DNA from: Candidatus Scalindua sp.
GTDB taxonomy: Bacteria; Planctomycetota; Brocadiia; Brocadiales; Scalinduaceae
NCBI GenBank assembly: GCA_031316155.1
Contig: JALDRB010000007.1
Span: forward strand, 62,001-126,000
Reading direction: 5' to 3'
Length of the DNA: 64,000 bases
Below the pieces are notes generated by a model. The model saw only the letters and a list, made by a program, of their open reading frames with translations, was not told where the DNA came from and searched no databases. A program made the position numbers and the translations under genes. Each line of letters begins with the position of its first letter. The stretch's first letter is position 1. This document shows, piece after piece, positions 36,718 through 47,800 of the stretch.

Positions 36718-37530
36718 TTATATCGCCTCCCGAATTCTTTTTGCCTTTTCGATTAAGGATGGTAATAAATCTAATGATAACATTGACTTAGAATCTGAAA
36801 GAGCATTTTCAGGTTTTTCATGTGTTTCTATAAACAATCCGTCGCAACCGGTGGCTACAGCGGCCAAAGTCAAAGGCAAAATCATCTCTCTTTTACCGCC
36901 TGATGTCGTTCCTTCACCTCCAGGTAGCTGTATACTATGTGTTGCGTCGTATACAACCGGAAATCCCATTTCTCTCATGATTACTATAGAACGCATATCA
37001 GTTACAAGATTATTATAACCAAAAGTTGTCCCTCTTTCAGTAAATATTATGTTGTTATTGCCCGTTGAAAGTACCTTTTCCGCCACATTTTTAACATCCC
37101 ATGGGGCTAAAAACTGTCCTTTTTTTATGTTTATGGGTTTCCCCGTCTGAGCAGCGTGAAGTAGCAGGTCGGTTTGTCGACAGAGAAATGCTGGTATCTG
37201 GAGGATATCCAGGGTCTCTTTTGCAATATCAATTTCATTACAACTGTGGACATCCGACATTAACGGCATGCCAAACCGTTTCTTAATCTTTGAAAGAATT
37301 TTCACTCCTTTTTCCAACCCGGGGCCTCTGTATGATTTGACAGAAGTACGGTTTGCCTTGTCATATGAAGCCTTGAATATGAATGGAATTTTTGCCGTAT
37401 GTGTTATATTCATTATTTTCTCTGCAATTCGGCAACAACTTTCTTCTGTCTCGATCACACAAGGTCCGGCTATTAACACAAGTGGATATTTTTCTCCTAA
37501 AATGATATTATTTATCCGAATTTTATTCAT
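36718..37530 (-). CDS. kdsA: 3-deoxy-8-phosphooctulonate synthase KdsA
   Basis: KdsA condenses phosphoenolpyruvate with arabinose-5-phosphate to Kdo-8-phosphate for lipopolysaccharide. At 270 residues it has the typical segments IAGPCVIETEE, FKASYDKANRTS, SDVHSCNEID, QIPAFLCRQTDLL and TERGTTFGYNNLVTDMRS. The Cys in AGPC is the metal ligand of the metal-dependent class, where E. coli KdsA has Asn. Its presence implies a Kdo-containing outer membrane. No other kds genes are nearby. Confidence 0.95.
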   Translation of the reverse strand: MNKIRINNIILGEKYPLVLIAGPCVIETEESCCRIAEKIMNITHTAKIPFIFKASYDKANRTSVKSYRGPGLEKGVKILSKIKKRFGMPLMSDVHSCNEIDIAKETLDILQIPAFLCRQTDLLLHAAQTGKPINIKKGQFLAPWDVKNVAEKVLSTGNNNIIFTERGTTFGYNNLVTDMRSIVIMREMGFPVVYDATHSIQLPGGEGTTSGGKREMILPLTLAAVATGCDGLFIETHEKPENALSDSKSMLSLDLLPSLIEKAKRIREAI

Positions 37531-37571
37531 AATGAATCGTGAAGGTTTTAATGGGAAAGGATTCTAAATTA

Positions 37572-37696
37572 ATGCATAGAAATTCAATATTCCCTTATTT
37601 TTTGCGATGGAGGCGCAAGTTCAAAAGTCCGTAAAAACTGCCATGGACGGCAGTTTTAGGAATTTTGGAAAAGTTAGTCAGAATGGCCTAACTTGT
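37572..37696 (+). repeat. Family C double-hairpin repeat, copy 2
   Basis: A 125-base direct copy of 34342-34468. Hairpin 1 is AAAACTGCC-ATGGAC-GGCAGTTTT (37634-37657). Hairpin 2 keeps GTTAG/CTAAC, with a T-G pair in place of C-G next to it. It lies 42 bases upstream of kdsA on the opposite strand. Confidence 0.75.
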
Positions 37697-37824
37697 GCGA
37701 AGTATTCCTTGTAAAGGATGACAAAAGTACCATAAAAACTCTCCGGATGTGTAAGATTTCTATAGCATAGTCATGAATATATGTCAATTCTTTAATTTCT
37801 TTGAATAGTGTAACAAATTTTCAT

Positions 37825-37854
37825 TTGCATTTTTACGCTTATTTGATGTATAAT
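37825..37854 (+). promoter_or_regulatory. Predicted sigma70-type promoter of the TPR/alpha-CTD gene
   Basis: TTGCAT (37825-37830), an 18-base spacer and a perfect TATAAT (37849-37854) lie about 200 bases before the ATG at 38056. Confidence 0.5.
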
Positions 37855-38055
37855 CCCGGCACAACATAGTTTACAATAGTACCAGGTACGATTTTTAAAT
37901 TTACTCTTTCTCTGATATGAAATGAGCCTTTTTCAGATTTTGTAATTATACGTTTTTTTTGTAAGGACTTTGCCCCTAATAGGTTAGAGTCCTGAGTTCT
38001 TGCAAAAAAGTTATATTTTCTATTGAAAGATACGGATATCAAAGGGGTTAAATAG

Positions 38056-39390
38056 ATGACAGATAGTGAAATAAGCTTTGACACAGTTTTCCAAGTAGAA
38101 ACATTGAACAAAAAAGATATAGGTGAATTTAAGAAAAAAATCTATAGTTCGCGAGATGAATTTGTAAAGTTGGAAAAACAGGTGAAGGAATTGGAAGAAT
38201 CTATAGGTGAAGCAGGGAATTCTTCAGATGTAAAGGAAGATATGCTAGTCCTGGGTATATGTTATTGGATATTAGGGAAACTGAATGAGGCTGTAAAGTT
38301 GCTTTCTGAGTTAAAATCTCGTAAGATCGCATCTTACTTCCTGGGGAAGTGTCATCAGGAACTTGGTGATTACAATAAGGCTCTGGAATTTTTTGAACGT
38401 TCAAAACGATCAGAAGATGAAGAGTTTGATATACTTCTCGATATTGCTGAAACGAAACGGATGTCAGGGGACCCTCAAGATGCATTAAAACTGATCCAGA
38501 ATCTGTCGAAAGAACATGATGACGATGCAGAACTGCATTACCAGTGGGGATATTGTCTTGATGATAAAGGTGAATACGAAGATGCATTGAATCACTATAG
38601 CCGTGCTATTGAGATTAAGTCCGATCATCCTAATACTTTGTTTCGGCTGGCGTATAATTTTGATCTTAACGGAGATGATGACAAAGCTATCGAATATTAC
38701 GAAAAATGCGTCAGTCAAGTTCCCACCTACACAAATGCCATCATGAATTTGGGAATTCTTTACGAAGATAAAGAAGAGTATGAGAAGGCAGTTTTCTGTT
38801 TTGAAAGAGTGGTAAGGTTGAATCCCGTTCACGAAAGAGCGAGGCTTTTTCTCAAAGATGCAAAATCGGGTCTGGATATGTGTATTGACGAAGAGAAGGC
38901 AAAGAAGGAGGGTAAAGAGACTGAGGTCTTGAACATACCGATATCTGATTTTGAACTTTCTGTAAGAAGTAAAAATTGTTTGGAGAGGATGAATATTAAC
39001 ACACTAGCCGATTTGACAAGAATAACCGAAGCAGATCTGCTATCTTATAAAAATTTTGGAGAGACTTCCTTGAACGAAATTAAACACGTGCTCAATCAGA
39101 AAGGTTTGAGGCTGGGGCAGTCTCTGGAAGAAAGTAAGACAACAGAAGAGCTTGCAGGTTTTGATGTTGAAACAAATGAAGGCGATTTATCCAAGCCCAT
39201 ATCAGATCTACCGATTTCGACGCGATGCAAGAATGCCCTGAAAAAGGCAAATATCGAGAAAATAAGCGATGTGGTGGTTAAGAAGGAATCAGAGTTATTA
39301 GAAAATGATGGCCTGAAGCAGACGTATATTGACGAGATTAAGGCTCAGCTCATGGAGTGCGGTCTTGAACTTCAAAGTGAAGAAGAGTGA
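38056..39390 (+). CDS. TPR protein with two RNA polymerase alpha-CTD-like domains
   Basis: A 444-residue fusion. Residues about 60-285 are TPR repeats (KIASYFLGKCHQELGDYNKAL, here in parts, and AELHYQWGYCLDDKGEYEDAL). Residues 292-355 closely resemble the C-terminal domain of bacterial RpoA: ISDFELSVRSKNCLERM, then LLSYKNFGETSLNEIKHVL and GLRLG. This includes the Arg equivalent to the DNA- and activator-contacting R265 of E. coli. A second, more diverged copy occupies 381-440 (ISDLPISTRCKNALKKAN). The protein lacks the alpha N-terminal domain, so it is not an RpoA subunit. It could bind UP-element-like DNA or activators while the TPR part binds proteins. GGGG lies 9 bases before the ATG. Confidence 0.85.
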   Translation: MTDSEISFDTVFQVETLNKKDIGEFKKKIYSSRDEFVKLEKQVKELEESIGEAGNSSDVKEDMLVLGICYWILGKLNEAVKLLSELKSRKIASYFLGKCHQELGDYNKALEFFERSKRSEDEEFDILLDIAETKRMSGDPQDALKLIQNLSKEHDDDAELHYQWGYCLDDKGEYEDALNHYSRAIEIKSDHPNTLFRLAYNFDLNGDDDKAIEYYEKCVSQVPTYTNAIMNLGILYEDKEEYEKAVFCFERVVRLNPVHERARLFLKDAKSGLDMCIDEEKAKKEGKETEVLNIPISDFELSVRSKNCLERMNINTLADLTRITEADLLSYKNFGETSLNEIKHVLNQKGLRLGQSLEESKTTEELAGFDVETNEGDLSKPISDLPISTRCKNALKKANIEKISDVVVKKESELLENDGLKQTYIDEIKAQLMECGLELQSEEE

Positions 39391-39583
39391 TACAGTGAAA
39401 GGCTAAAGTCTTTTTTTCAGCTTCTGATCAAACTACACATTGGTAAATCTCGCAAAAGTTGTGTCGTTCCCGATTGAAAGAACCTCCCTATGTTTTTTTA
39501 TTATTATTCATGGATTATTGGTTTGTGAATGTTAGAATGTTTATCTTGAACTAAATGGCATTACATTTTTTAATGAAGAAGTA

Positions 39584-40171
39584 ATGTTGGATTATATCTA
39601 TGGTCGTATTGTAGAAAAAACACCTTCTATCTTAATAATAGAGGCAAATTGTATTGGATACAAAATTCATATCCCTCTATCGACTTTTGAGAAGATTACG
39701 GAAAAAGAAGATACAAAAATATTCACAAAGGTTTTTATTAAAGATGATCAAATAAAAATTTATGGTTTTTTCACTCATGAAGAGAGGGAGCTTTTCGATT
39801 TACTTCTTTCGGTGAACAGTATCGGGCCTAACATGGCACTTACGATCCTGTCTGGTAGTACCGTTAGTCAATTCAAGTCAATGGTTCTTGGAAATGATTT
39901 GAAAACTTTGCAACAGATAAAGGGTATAGGGAAGAAAACTGCGGAAAGAATAATTCTTGAGTTAAAAGAAACTATTCTAGCAGTGGCACCTGGGGAGATA
40001 ACTTCAGTTGAAGTGCAAAAAACGATGGTGGTTTCAGATGCCATTATGGCTATGATTGCTCTTGGTTATGCAAGACCTGTAGCAGAAAAGGCCGTGAATG
40101 CAGTCGCTGGAAGTTTTGATGTTTCAGGAGGGGTTGAAATGCTCATCAAAGAGGCTTTGAACAAGGTTTGA
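39584..40171 (+). CDS. ruvA: Holliday junction branch migration protein RuvA
   Basis: A 195-residue RuvA. The OB-fold N-terminal domain (MLDYIYGRIVEKTPSILII, GYKIHIPLST) is followed by the helix-hairpin-helix DNA-binding part (LLLSVNSIGPNMALTIL and IKGIGKKTAERIILELK) and the C-terminal domain III that contacts RuvB. RuvA tetramers hold the junction while RuvB drives it. GAAGAAG precedes the ATG. ruvB follows 112 bases later. Confidence 0.95.
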   Translation: MLDYIYGRIVEKTPSILIIEANCIGYKIHIPLSTFEKITEKEDTKIFTKVFIKDDQIKIYGFFTHEERELFDLLLSVNSIGPNMALTILSGSTVSQFKSMVLGNDLKTLQQIKGIGKKTAERIILELKETILAVAPGEITSVEVQKTMVVSDAIMAMIALGYARPVAEKAVNAVAGSFDVSGGVEMLIKEALNKV

Positions 40172-40283
40172 CGTTGCTTCCTGTGTATAAACAGGAGAAG
40201 TTGGCCGGGAGCTGTACACAGAAATTTCCGTACTTTATTGGCTAAGAGAGTGTAAGGCGAGAGATTAAAGAGGGGCGCTGGAA

Positions 40284-41303
40284 GTGAGTGATGAAAATGT
40301 TCTTTCATGCGGCATGATTCCTGAAGACAGGAGTATTGATGTAGCCTTGCGTCCGAAGAGGTTTTGTGATTTCATCGGTCAGGAATTGGTAAAGAATAAC
40401 CTGCGTGTGTATCTTGAGGCATCAAAAAAGAGAGGAGATGTATTAGACCATATCCTATTTTCTGGCCCTCAGGGGTTAGGGAAGACAACACTTTCTCAGA
40501 TTATCGCTAATGAAATTGGTGTTGAGATCAGGGCGACATCCGGACCTGTTCTTTTTAAGCCTGGAGACTTGGCGGGGATTCTGACCAACTTGAAGTATGG
40601 CGATATGCTTTTCATTGACGAAATTCATAGATTGAACACAACAATTGAAGAGTATCTTTATTCGGCAATGGAGGATTATTCTATAGATATCCTTATTGAT
40701 CAGGGGCCAAATGCCAGATCGGTGAAAATACAGATTCCTCATTTTACTCTTATTGGTTCAACAACACGTGAAGGATTGTTGACTCCTTCTTTTCGTGCCA
40801 GGTTTGGTGTATTAGAAAGGTTAGAGTTTTATCCGTGGGTAGAATTGCAAGAAATTGCAGTAAAATCTGCTCGGAAGTTAGGTATAGAAATTGATAATAA
40901 GAGCTCTGAAATGATTGCAAAAAGCGCAAGAGGTACGCCAAGGATTGTGAATAGATTTATAAGACGTATCAGAGATGTTGCGCAGGTTGAAGGGCGTAAT
41001 AAGATCACCGAAGCTATTGTAGTGAAAGGTCTCGAGATGCTGGGTGTAGATAAAAATGGGCTTTGTGAAATGGACAGGAAGATATTACGAACCGCTATCC
41101 AGCATAATGGTGGACCGATTGGTTTGAAGACTATAGCGGTTTCCGTTAACGAACAGGAGGACACTATTGAAGAGGTGTATGAACCTTTTTTGATTCAGAA
41201 AGGGTTTCTCAGTAAAACACCTCGGGGCAGAATTGTAACTCAACTGACGTATGACTATTTTGACAACAACTGTCTTCTGGAAAAGCAAAAGTCTCTTTTT
41301 TGA
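40284..41303 (+). CDS. ruvB: Holliday junction branch migration helicase RuvB
   Basis: A 339-residue AAA+ motor. Its motifs are LRPKRFCDFIGQ, Walker A GPQGLGKTT, Walker B MLFIDEIHRL, sensor 1 LIGSTTREGLL and the sensor 2 region GTPRIVNRFIRRIRD. The C-terminal winged helix has GPIGLKTIAVSVNEQEDTIEE, here in parts. The GTG at 40284 gives MSDEN; it follows GCTGGAA with weak Shine-Dalgarno character. A family A repeat begins right after the stop. Confidence 0.96.
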   Translation: MSDENVLSCGMIPEDRSIDVALRPKRFCDFIGQELVKNNLRVYLEASKKRGDVLDHILFSGPQGLGKTTLSQIIANEIGVEIRATSGPVLFKPGDLAGILTNLKYGDMLFIDEIHRLNTTIEEYLYSAMEDYSIDILIDQGPNARSVKIQIPHFTLIGSTTREGLLTPSFRARFGVLERLEFYPWVELQEIAVKSARKLGIEIDNKSSEMIAKSARGTPRIVNRFIRRIRDVAQVEGRNKITEAIVVKGLEMLGVDKNGLCEMDRKILRTAIQHNGGPIGLKTIAVSVNEQEDTIEEVYEPFLIQKGFLSKTPRGRIVTQLTYDYFDNNCLLEKQKSLF

Positions 41304-41304
41304 T

Positions 41305-41415
41305 TATACTCATCTCATAATGGTTTTCGGATAAAATCCGAGATAAAATTGAGCGAGTATATCTTCACCAAGATTTGGTTTCCAGTAAAACGAAAACCAA
41401 ATCGGTTTTAGTATA
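41305..41415 (+). repeat. Family A palindromic repeat, copy 4 (short form)
   Basis: A 111-base copy, TATACTCATCTCATAATGG to CGGTTTTAGTATA, without the GC-rich inserts. It begins directly after the ruvB stop (41303) and ends one base before the queH ATG, so it fills the whole gap and forms the queH leader. Confidence 0.9.
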
Positions 41416-41416
41416 C

Positions 41417-41989
41417 ATGGAAAATCTTTTACTGCATATTTGCTGTGCCGGGTGTTTATGTGCACCGCTTGAAGAGCTGAGAAAAGAAGGGCTCCACGTT
41501 CATGGTTATTTCTATAATCCAAATATTCACCCGCTCCTGGAATTCAGGAGAAGGCTTAAGGCCGTCCGCATTTTTCAGGAGAGTGACCCGATAAAAGTAA
41601 ATTATTGTGAAGAGTATGGATTGAGTGAGTATCTTGATGAAGTAGACTACAAGGGAGACAACAGATGTGGAGATTGTTACAGATTGCGGCTGAGCGTTAC
41701 TGCAAGGTATGCAAAAGACCAGGGTTTTGATGCATTCTGCTCAACATTACTTTTTAGCGAACACCAGGATCACGAACAGGTCAAGAGGATTGGTTGTCAA
41801 GTTTCGGAACAGGTTGGTATTCCTTTTGAATATCGGGACTATCGGCATCTGTGCGACTGTAGCCGTAAGATAGCAAGTAAGAAAATGCTCTATAAACAAT
41901 CATATTGTGGGTGTATTTTCAGCGAGTTTGAACGGTATAAGGATACGACGCGGCATGTATACGAAGGTTGGAAAATAGAAAAGCAATGA
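41417..41989 (+). CDS. queH: Epoxyqueuosine reductase QueH
   Basis: QueH (formerly DUF208) reduces epoxyqueuosine to queuosine in tRNA and is a non-homologous replacement of QueG. Cysteine motifs are LLLHICCAGC, NRCGDCYRLRL and CDCSRKIASKK...SYCGC, which bind an FeS cluster and another metal. At 190 residues the length is typical. ATG at 41417 starts the conserved N-terminus; an in-frame extension upstream lies inside the repeat and is not credible. There is no Shine-Dalgarno, since the repeat abuts the start. tgt lies two genes downstream. Confidence 0.93.
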   Translation: MENLLLHICCAGCLCAPLEELRKEGLHVHGYFYNPNIHPLLEFRRRLKAVRIFQESDPIKVNYCEEYGLSEYLDEVDYKGDNRCGDCYRLRLSVTARYAKDQGFDAFCSTLLFSEHQDHEQVKRIGCQVSEQVGIPFEYRDYRHLCDCSRKIASKKMLYKQSYCGCIFSEFERYKDTTRHVYEGWKIEKQ

Positions 41990-42011
41990 AACTGTTTTAT
42001 TGAGGAAAAAG

Positions 42012-43262
42012 ATGGTATACAAATTGTCTAAAAATAATTTGAATACTAAATATGTATTCGTTGCACTGTGTTTTGTTTTTTTACCTGTTGCGTTGCTGGT
42101 TTCCTGCTTGGGTATAAGCAGGAAACCTGAAGTTGTTTATAAGTATGATGAATATTTAAAAACAACTCCTGAAATTCGTGTCCTGTTGCTTGAGGGTGTG
42201 AGTAAAGCTGAAATAGCAATCAGTCAATCGTATAGCATCACGAATAGTGACAGGACGGTTGATTTAGCTCAGGGTATGGATTTACCTGGGTCGACAATAC
42301 GGCTTGAATCCGGAAAATTTTTGATAGAACCCATAACATCTCCCGGCACTTTGAAGATCGGGAATGCTGTCATAGAAACTGACGGTGAGATTCGGATTAT
42401 ACCGCAAAGAGATGGTGGTTTTATTACGTTAAATAAATCAAAGTATCTCGGGAATCTTTTGTTCATTCCTGGAAGTAATGGTTGTTTCACTGTTTTGGAA
42501 GAGATAGGTATAGAGGAGTATCTGCCGGGTGTTGTAGGAAGCGAGGTACCTGAAAGATGGCAGGATGATGCAATATTTGCACAGGTTGTTGCAGCCAGGT
42601 CTTATATTGTGTATCAAAAAAAGATTAACGGTAATTCTCGCTTTGATATTGGTAAACTGGGGCTTGCGTATAATGGTTCATTTACAAATCAGCTGAAAAT
42701 AAACGAAATAGTTGCGAAAACCAGAGGAGTTGTGATGGTATACGATTGGGGAATTTTGCCTGGTTATTTTCACAGTACCTGTGGTGGGCATACGGAAGAT
42801 ATAAATCTGGTTTTTGGCTTAAAAAGTATACCACCCTTAAGTGGCGTAATCTGTGGTTATTGCGGGAAGTCTAAATACTATCGATGGGCAAAAGGAATAA
42901 AAAAGAGTGAGATTGAGAGAAAATTACAAAACTATCAATTTGATATTAAACATATATATGATATAGTTGCAGAAAAAAAAGGGGTTGGGGGGCATAGTTC
43001 AGCAGTTACAGTGAAACATTCTTGCGGCTCTAACAGTTTTGATGCTAATTCTTTTCGCCTTATGGTTGGTCCTAACGTACTACTCAGCACAGCATTTACG
43101 ATGAGGGAGGATGGAGATTCGTTCGTTTTTGATGGTAAAGGGTGGGGGCATGGTGTCGGATTATGCCAGTACGGTATGGAAGAAATGGCAAGATCAGGGG
43201 TTCAGTGGTTTGATATTTTGAAACACTATTATCCGGGTATCAATCTTATGAAAATTTATTAA
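42012..43262 (+). CDS. SpoIID/LytB domain protein
   Basis: A 416-residue exported protein with an N-terminal membrane or lipoprotein-like segment (FVFLPVALLVSCLGI, possible lipidation at the Cys). The SpoIID domain has EEYLPGVVGSEVPERW, QVVAARSYIVYQ, YFHSTCGGHTED and GKGWGHGVGLCQYGMEEMA. SpoIID is a lytic transglycosylase acting on denuded peptidoglycan glycan strands. GAGG lies 7 bases before the ATG at 42012, which is preferred to the TTG at 42000. It is probably in one operon with queH and tgt. Confidence 0.87.
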   Translation: MVYKLSKNNLNTKYVFVALCFVFLPVALLVSCLGISRKPEVVYKYDEYLKTTPEIRVLLLEGVSKAEIAISQSYSITNSDRTVDLAQGMDLPGSTIRLESGKFLIEPITSPGTLKIGNAVIETDGEIRIIPQRDGGFITLNKSKYLGNLLFIPGSNGCFTVLEEIGIEEYLPGVVGSEVPERWQDDAIFAQVVAARSYIVYQKKINGNSRFDIGKLGLAYNGSFTNQLKINEIVAKTRGVVMVYDWGILPGYFHSTCGGHTEDINLVFGLKSIPPLSGVICGYCGKSKYYRWAKGIKKSEIERKLQNYQFDIKHIYDIVAEKKGVGGHSSAVTVKHSCGSNSFDANSFRLMVGPNVLLSTAFTMREDGDSFVFDGKGWGHGVGLCQYGMEEMARSGVQWFDILKHYYPGINLMKIY

Positions 43263-43280
43263 ATACAGTGTTTTCGGTAG

Positions 43281-44393
<1,113 letters not shown>

Positions 44394-44445
44394 TGTGTTT
44401 TTTTATACAGTTTTTTGCCTCACATTTATTTAAAAGGAGATTTTC

Positions 44446-44775
44446 ATGAATTTCTTGTTTTTGATGCAAGCAAAAGCTCCGGGGGGTAATTTTATGACTC
44501 TACTGGTTCCATTTGCACTTATGTTTGCCATTATGTACTTTCTGATTCTCAGGCCACAACGAAAAAAAGAAAAGGACAGGTTAGATATGATCGCAAACGT
44601 CAGGAAAAATGACCGCATTGTCACTAGTGGTGGGATCCATGGGGTTGTTATCTCTGTGAAAGAAAAAGAACTATTGGTTCGGGTTGACAATGATAAAGAT
44701 GTAAAGTTAAAGATTGATAAGAGTGCGGTAACATCTATAACAATACCGAAAGGTGATCAAGAAGAAAATGAATAG
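44446..44775 (+). CDS. yajC: Preprotein translocase accessory subunit YajC
   Basis: A 109-residue single-pass membrane protein. The hydrophobic segment is LLVPFALMFAIMYFLILRPQ, followed by RKKEKDRLDMIANVRKNDRIVTSGGIHGVVISV, given here in parts as VRKNDRIVTSGGIHG. YajC associates with SecDF and YidC. AAGGAGA lies 6 bases before the ATG. The order tgt-yajC-secDF is classical. Confidence 0.93.
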   Translation: MNFLFLMQAKAPGGNFMTLLVPFALMFAIMYFLILRPQRKKEKDRLDMIANVRKNDRIVTSGGIHGVVISVKEKELLVRVDNDKDVKLKIDKSAVTSITIPKGDQEENE

Positions 44776-44811
44776 AATAAGTAAAATTGAGATTTTCAGG
44801 AGATATTTTAA

Positions 44812-47800
44812 ATGCCGAAGAATTTAAGGTGGAGAATACCCATAGTTGTAGTTCTTATTGCAATTTCACTGCTGGCAATCTATCCACCGGCTAATAAGGT
44901 AATAAAGATAGAAGAGGTGAAAGAGGTAGAAGGTAAAGTAACAGACCGATCAGTAATAAAGGATTCCTTTTTTGGGTTTATGTATCGAAATCCAATAATA
45001 AATGAGACGATTTTACAGAAGGAAATTGATGAAAAAGGTTCAACAGTTATTCGAAAAAGAGTTGAATATGTTGCTCGTGGTCAAATAAAGCTTGGTCTTG
45101 ATTTGAAGGGCGGATCAGAACTTTTGTATAAGATTAATGGTGCTGAGGGAGATTATCAACCGGGTTTAACCAATGAAATAATATCTGTCCTGGAAAAAAG
45201 GATAGATCCCCAAGGTATTCTTGAGTACAGACTGCAACAACAGGGAATACGGAGAATACTCATACAGGTACCAGGTGCAACCAAGAATGAAATTGAGAGT
45301 TTGAAAAATCGAATTACTCGACTCGGAAAGCTTGAATTTATGATTGCTGCTCCACAAGACAGCATAGAATATAAAGAAGCGAAAGCGGGCAAGACTGTTC
45401 CAGGATATTATAAGCATTGGATCAAAAAGAAGAAGGGAGAGGAAGGAGAATCCCAAGATTGGGTTCTGGTGCGAAATAAGAGTGAAATAACGGGTGAGCA
45501 TCTGGAAAGGGTTTTTCCCGACCGGAAAGATATTCAGCCTGTGGTTGGGTTCGAGTTTGATCAGGTTGGAAAAGCAAAATTTGGACGTTTAACAGAACGC
45601 AATATTGGAAAACCTTTGGCGATTATTCTTGACGGTGTTTTGTACTCCGCACCAGTAATACGTGACAGAATACCCGGTAAGGGGATTATCGAGGGTAACT
45701 TTACTCAAGACGAGATAAATGATTTGATTGCAGTGATGAGAGCAGGAAGTCTTCCGGCCGACTTAGAACTGGAAATGGAAACTACCGTTGGTCCAAGTTT
45801 GGGAGCAGATTCTATAAGAAAAGGTCTTCTTGCCGGTTTAATAGGTACTGTGTTTGTTGCGGTTTTCATGTGTATCTATTATCTGGGTGCGGGTGCAGTT
45901 GCAAACTTTGCTTTTGTCCTCAACATTTTTATGGTTGTTGCTTCGCTTTCACTTTTAGACGCCACTCTGACCCTCCCCGGTATTGCGGGTTTGGTATTGA
46001 TGATTGGCATGGCGGTAGATGCAAATGTGTTGATATTTGAAAGAATACGGGAAGAGAAAGATAAAAATCGATCGATAAAGCTTGCTGTTAAAAACGGTTA
46101 TGAAAGGGCATTTACAACGATCATTGATTCAAATGTGACAACATTGATAACGGCAATTGTTTTGTATGCAGTGGGGACAGGGCCAATAAAGGGTTTTGCC
46201 GTAGTCTTAATCACTGGTCTTTTGATTAACATGTTTACGGCGGTATTTGTCACCCGTATAATATTCGAGATTTTTCTTGGAACTGGTGTGATGAAGAACT
46301 TTTCGATGTTGCAGTTTTTTAAGAAACCGAAAACCGATGTCGTTAGTTATCGTCGTTTTACTATGATTGCATCTTTAGTCTTAATTATTGGTGGTGTTTC
46401 AATATTTGTTGTGCGGGGTAAGAACAATTACGACATAGATTTTACCGGTGGAACGCTTATTCATTTAAAACTGGATAAGCCTGTCCCTGTTGGAATGGTA
46501 AGGAATAAGCTGGCAGATACAGGTTATAAAGACGCCGAGGTTCAAAGTATATGGGCGAGTGGGGATCTGACAAAATCATCGGAGGGTACTACTGAGTTTG
46601 GTATAAGAATAAAAAACCTTGGTAACGATAAAATTGCTCAGAAAATAACGAATGACTTAAAGAGTGTGATAGATCAAAAAGATTTCTCCGGGATTGAATT
46701 CGATAACGTCTCTGTTTATCGCTTATTACTCAACAGTCCTGTCGATGAATCAGCGATACAGAGTTATTTGAAAGATGCTGACTATGGACATGAGGATATT
46801 ATATCTGTTTATCCTCTTGGAAATGGAAAAACAACCAGGAAATTCGAAATTAATGTTTCCGGATTAACTGATCAGACATCGAGAATTGATACATTAAAAA
46901 ATATCACATCTGCTCTTTCAGGTAGCTTAAGGACAACATCAGTAGAACCGTATTTTGGTGAAATTAAAGAGGAACTTCCGTCGGTATCAGATGCAACCAG
47001 GGGTACGCAATTCGGGGTGGTATTTTCGATGGATGCTGATCTTAAAAGTCCCGTAGATCCTCTTGTTTTTCAACTAGAACTTAACAAAGAAGGTTATACC
47101 GATATCGAGGTATCATCGAGGGAGATGGGGAGAAGGACAGAATTCCCCAGGAAACTGTTAATTACAGGGCCAAGAGATGTTCTCGAAACGATAAAGCAGA
47201 TAGGAAAACCACTAAATGTGCCTTCAATCCTGGTTGTTGACAATCTGTCTGTTCGCATTGTATTAAAAGAAGATCTGGGAGAAGATGTATTACGGAAACT
47301 TTTGTCTGATTCAGGTGGGTTGAGGAGATCGATTGGTGAAATTTCAGGAATTGATTTACAGTCCGACTCATATGCGATCAGCATGAAGCCGTTAAGTGCG
47401 TCAAAGATACAGGAAAAAATCCGTGAGGATATAGCCGAAGTATTTAAACAGAATCTTTACATAGAAAAAACAAAAGTAACGTTTGATCCAGTAGAAAAAG
47501 AGAGACTGGAAAATTCGGATACACTTTTTCAAGAAGCAGAAATTGTGTCTGAAGTTCCCTCTCATTTTAAAAACTTTAATCCTGATGAAAACAGTTCCGG
47601 TGTTGTTGCAGAAAAAACGACAAAAAATACGGAGATTATGCCAATTATCATGAAAATGGACCATCCTGTAAGTCTGGTGAAAATTAAAGAGGTTCTTTCT
47701 CAGGCCGGATATCCTGACATTTTAATGGATGGATATGAAGAAGGAAACGAATATCATTCCGTAAACCTTAACACAAATCTTTCTGAGTTTGAAACTTTGA

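Larger units (their letters stand above)
37531..38055. other. Intergenic region between divergent kdsA and TPR/alpha-CTD gene
   Basis: This 525-base gap holds the second family C repeat (37572-37696) and a sigma70-like promoter (37825-37854) for the plus-strand gene, leaving a leader of about 195 bases. I saw no further hairpin, operator or coding frame. Confidence 0.5.

Noticed and set aside
41375-41416. 14-codon N-terminal extension of queH
   Set aside because: It is encoded within the family A repeat; the conserved QueH beginning is at 41417.
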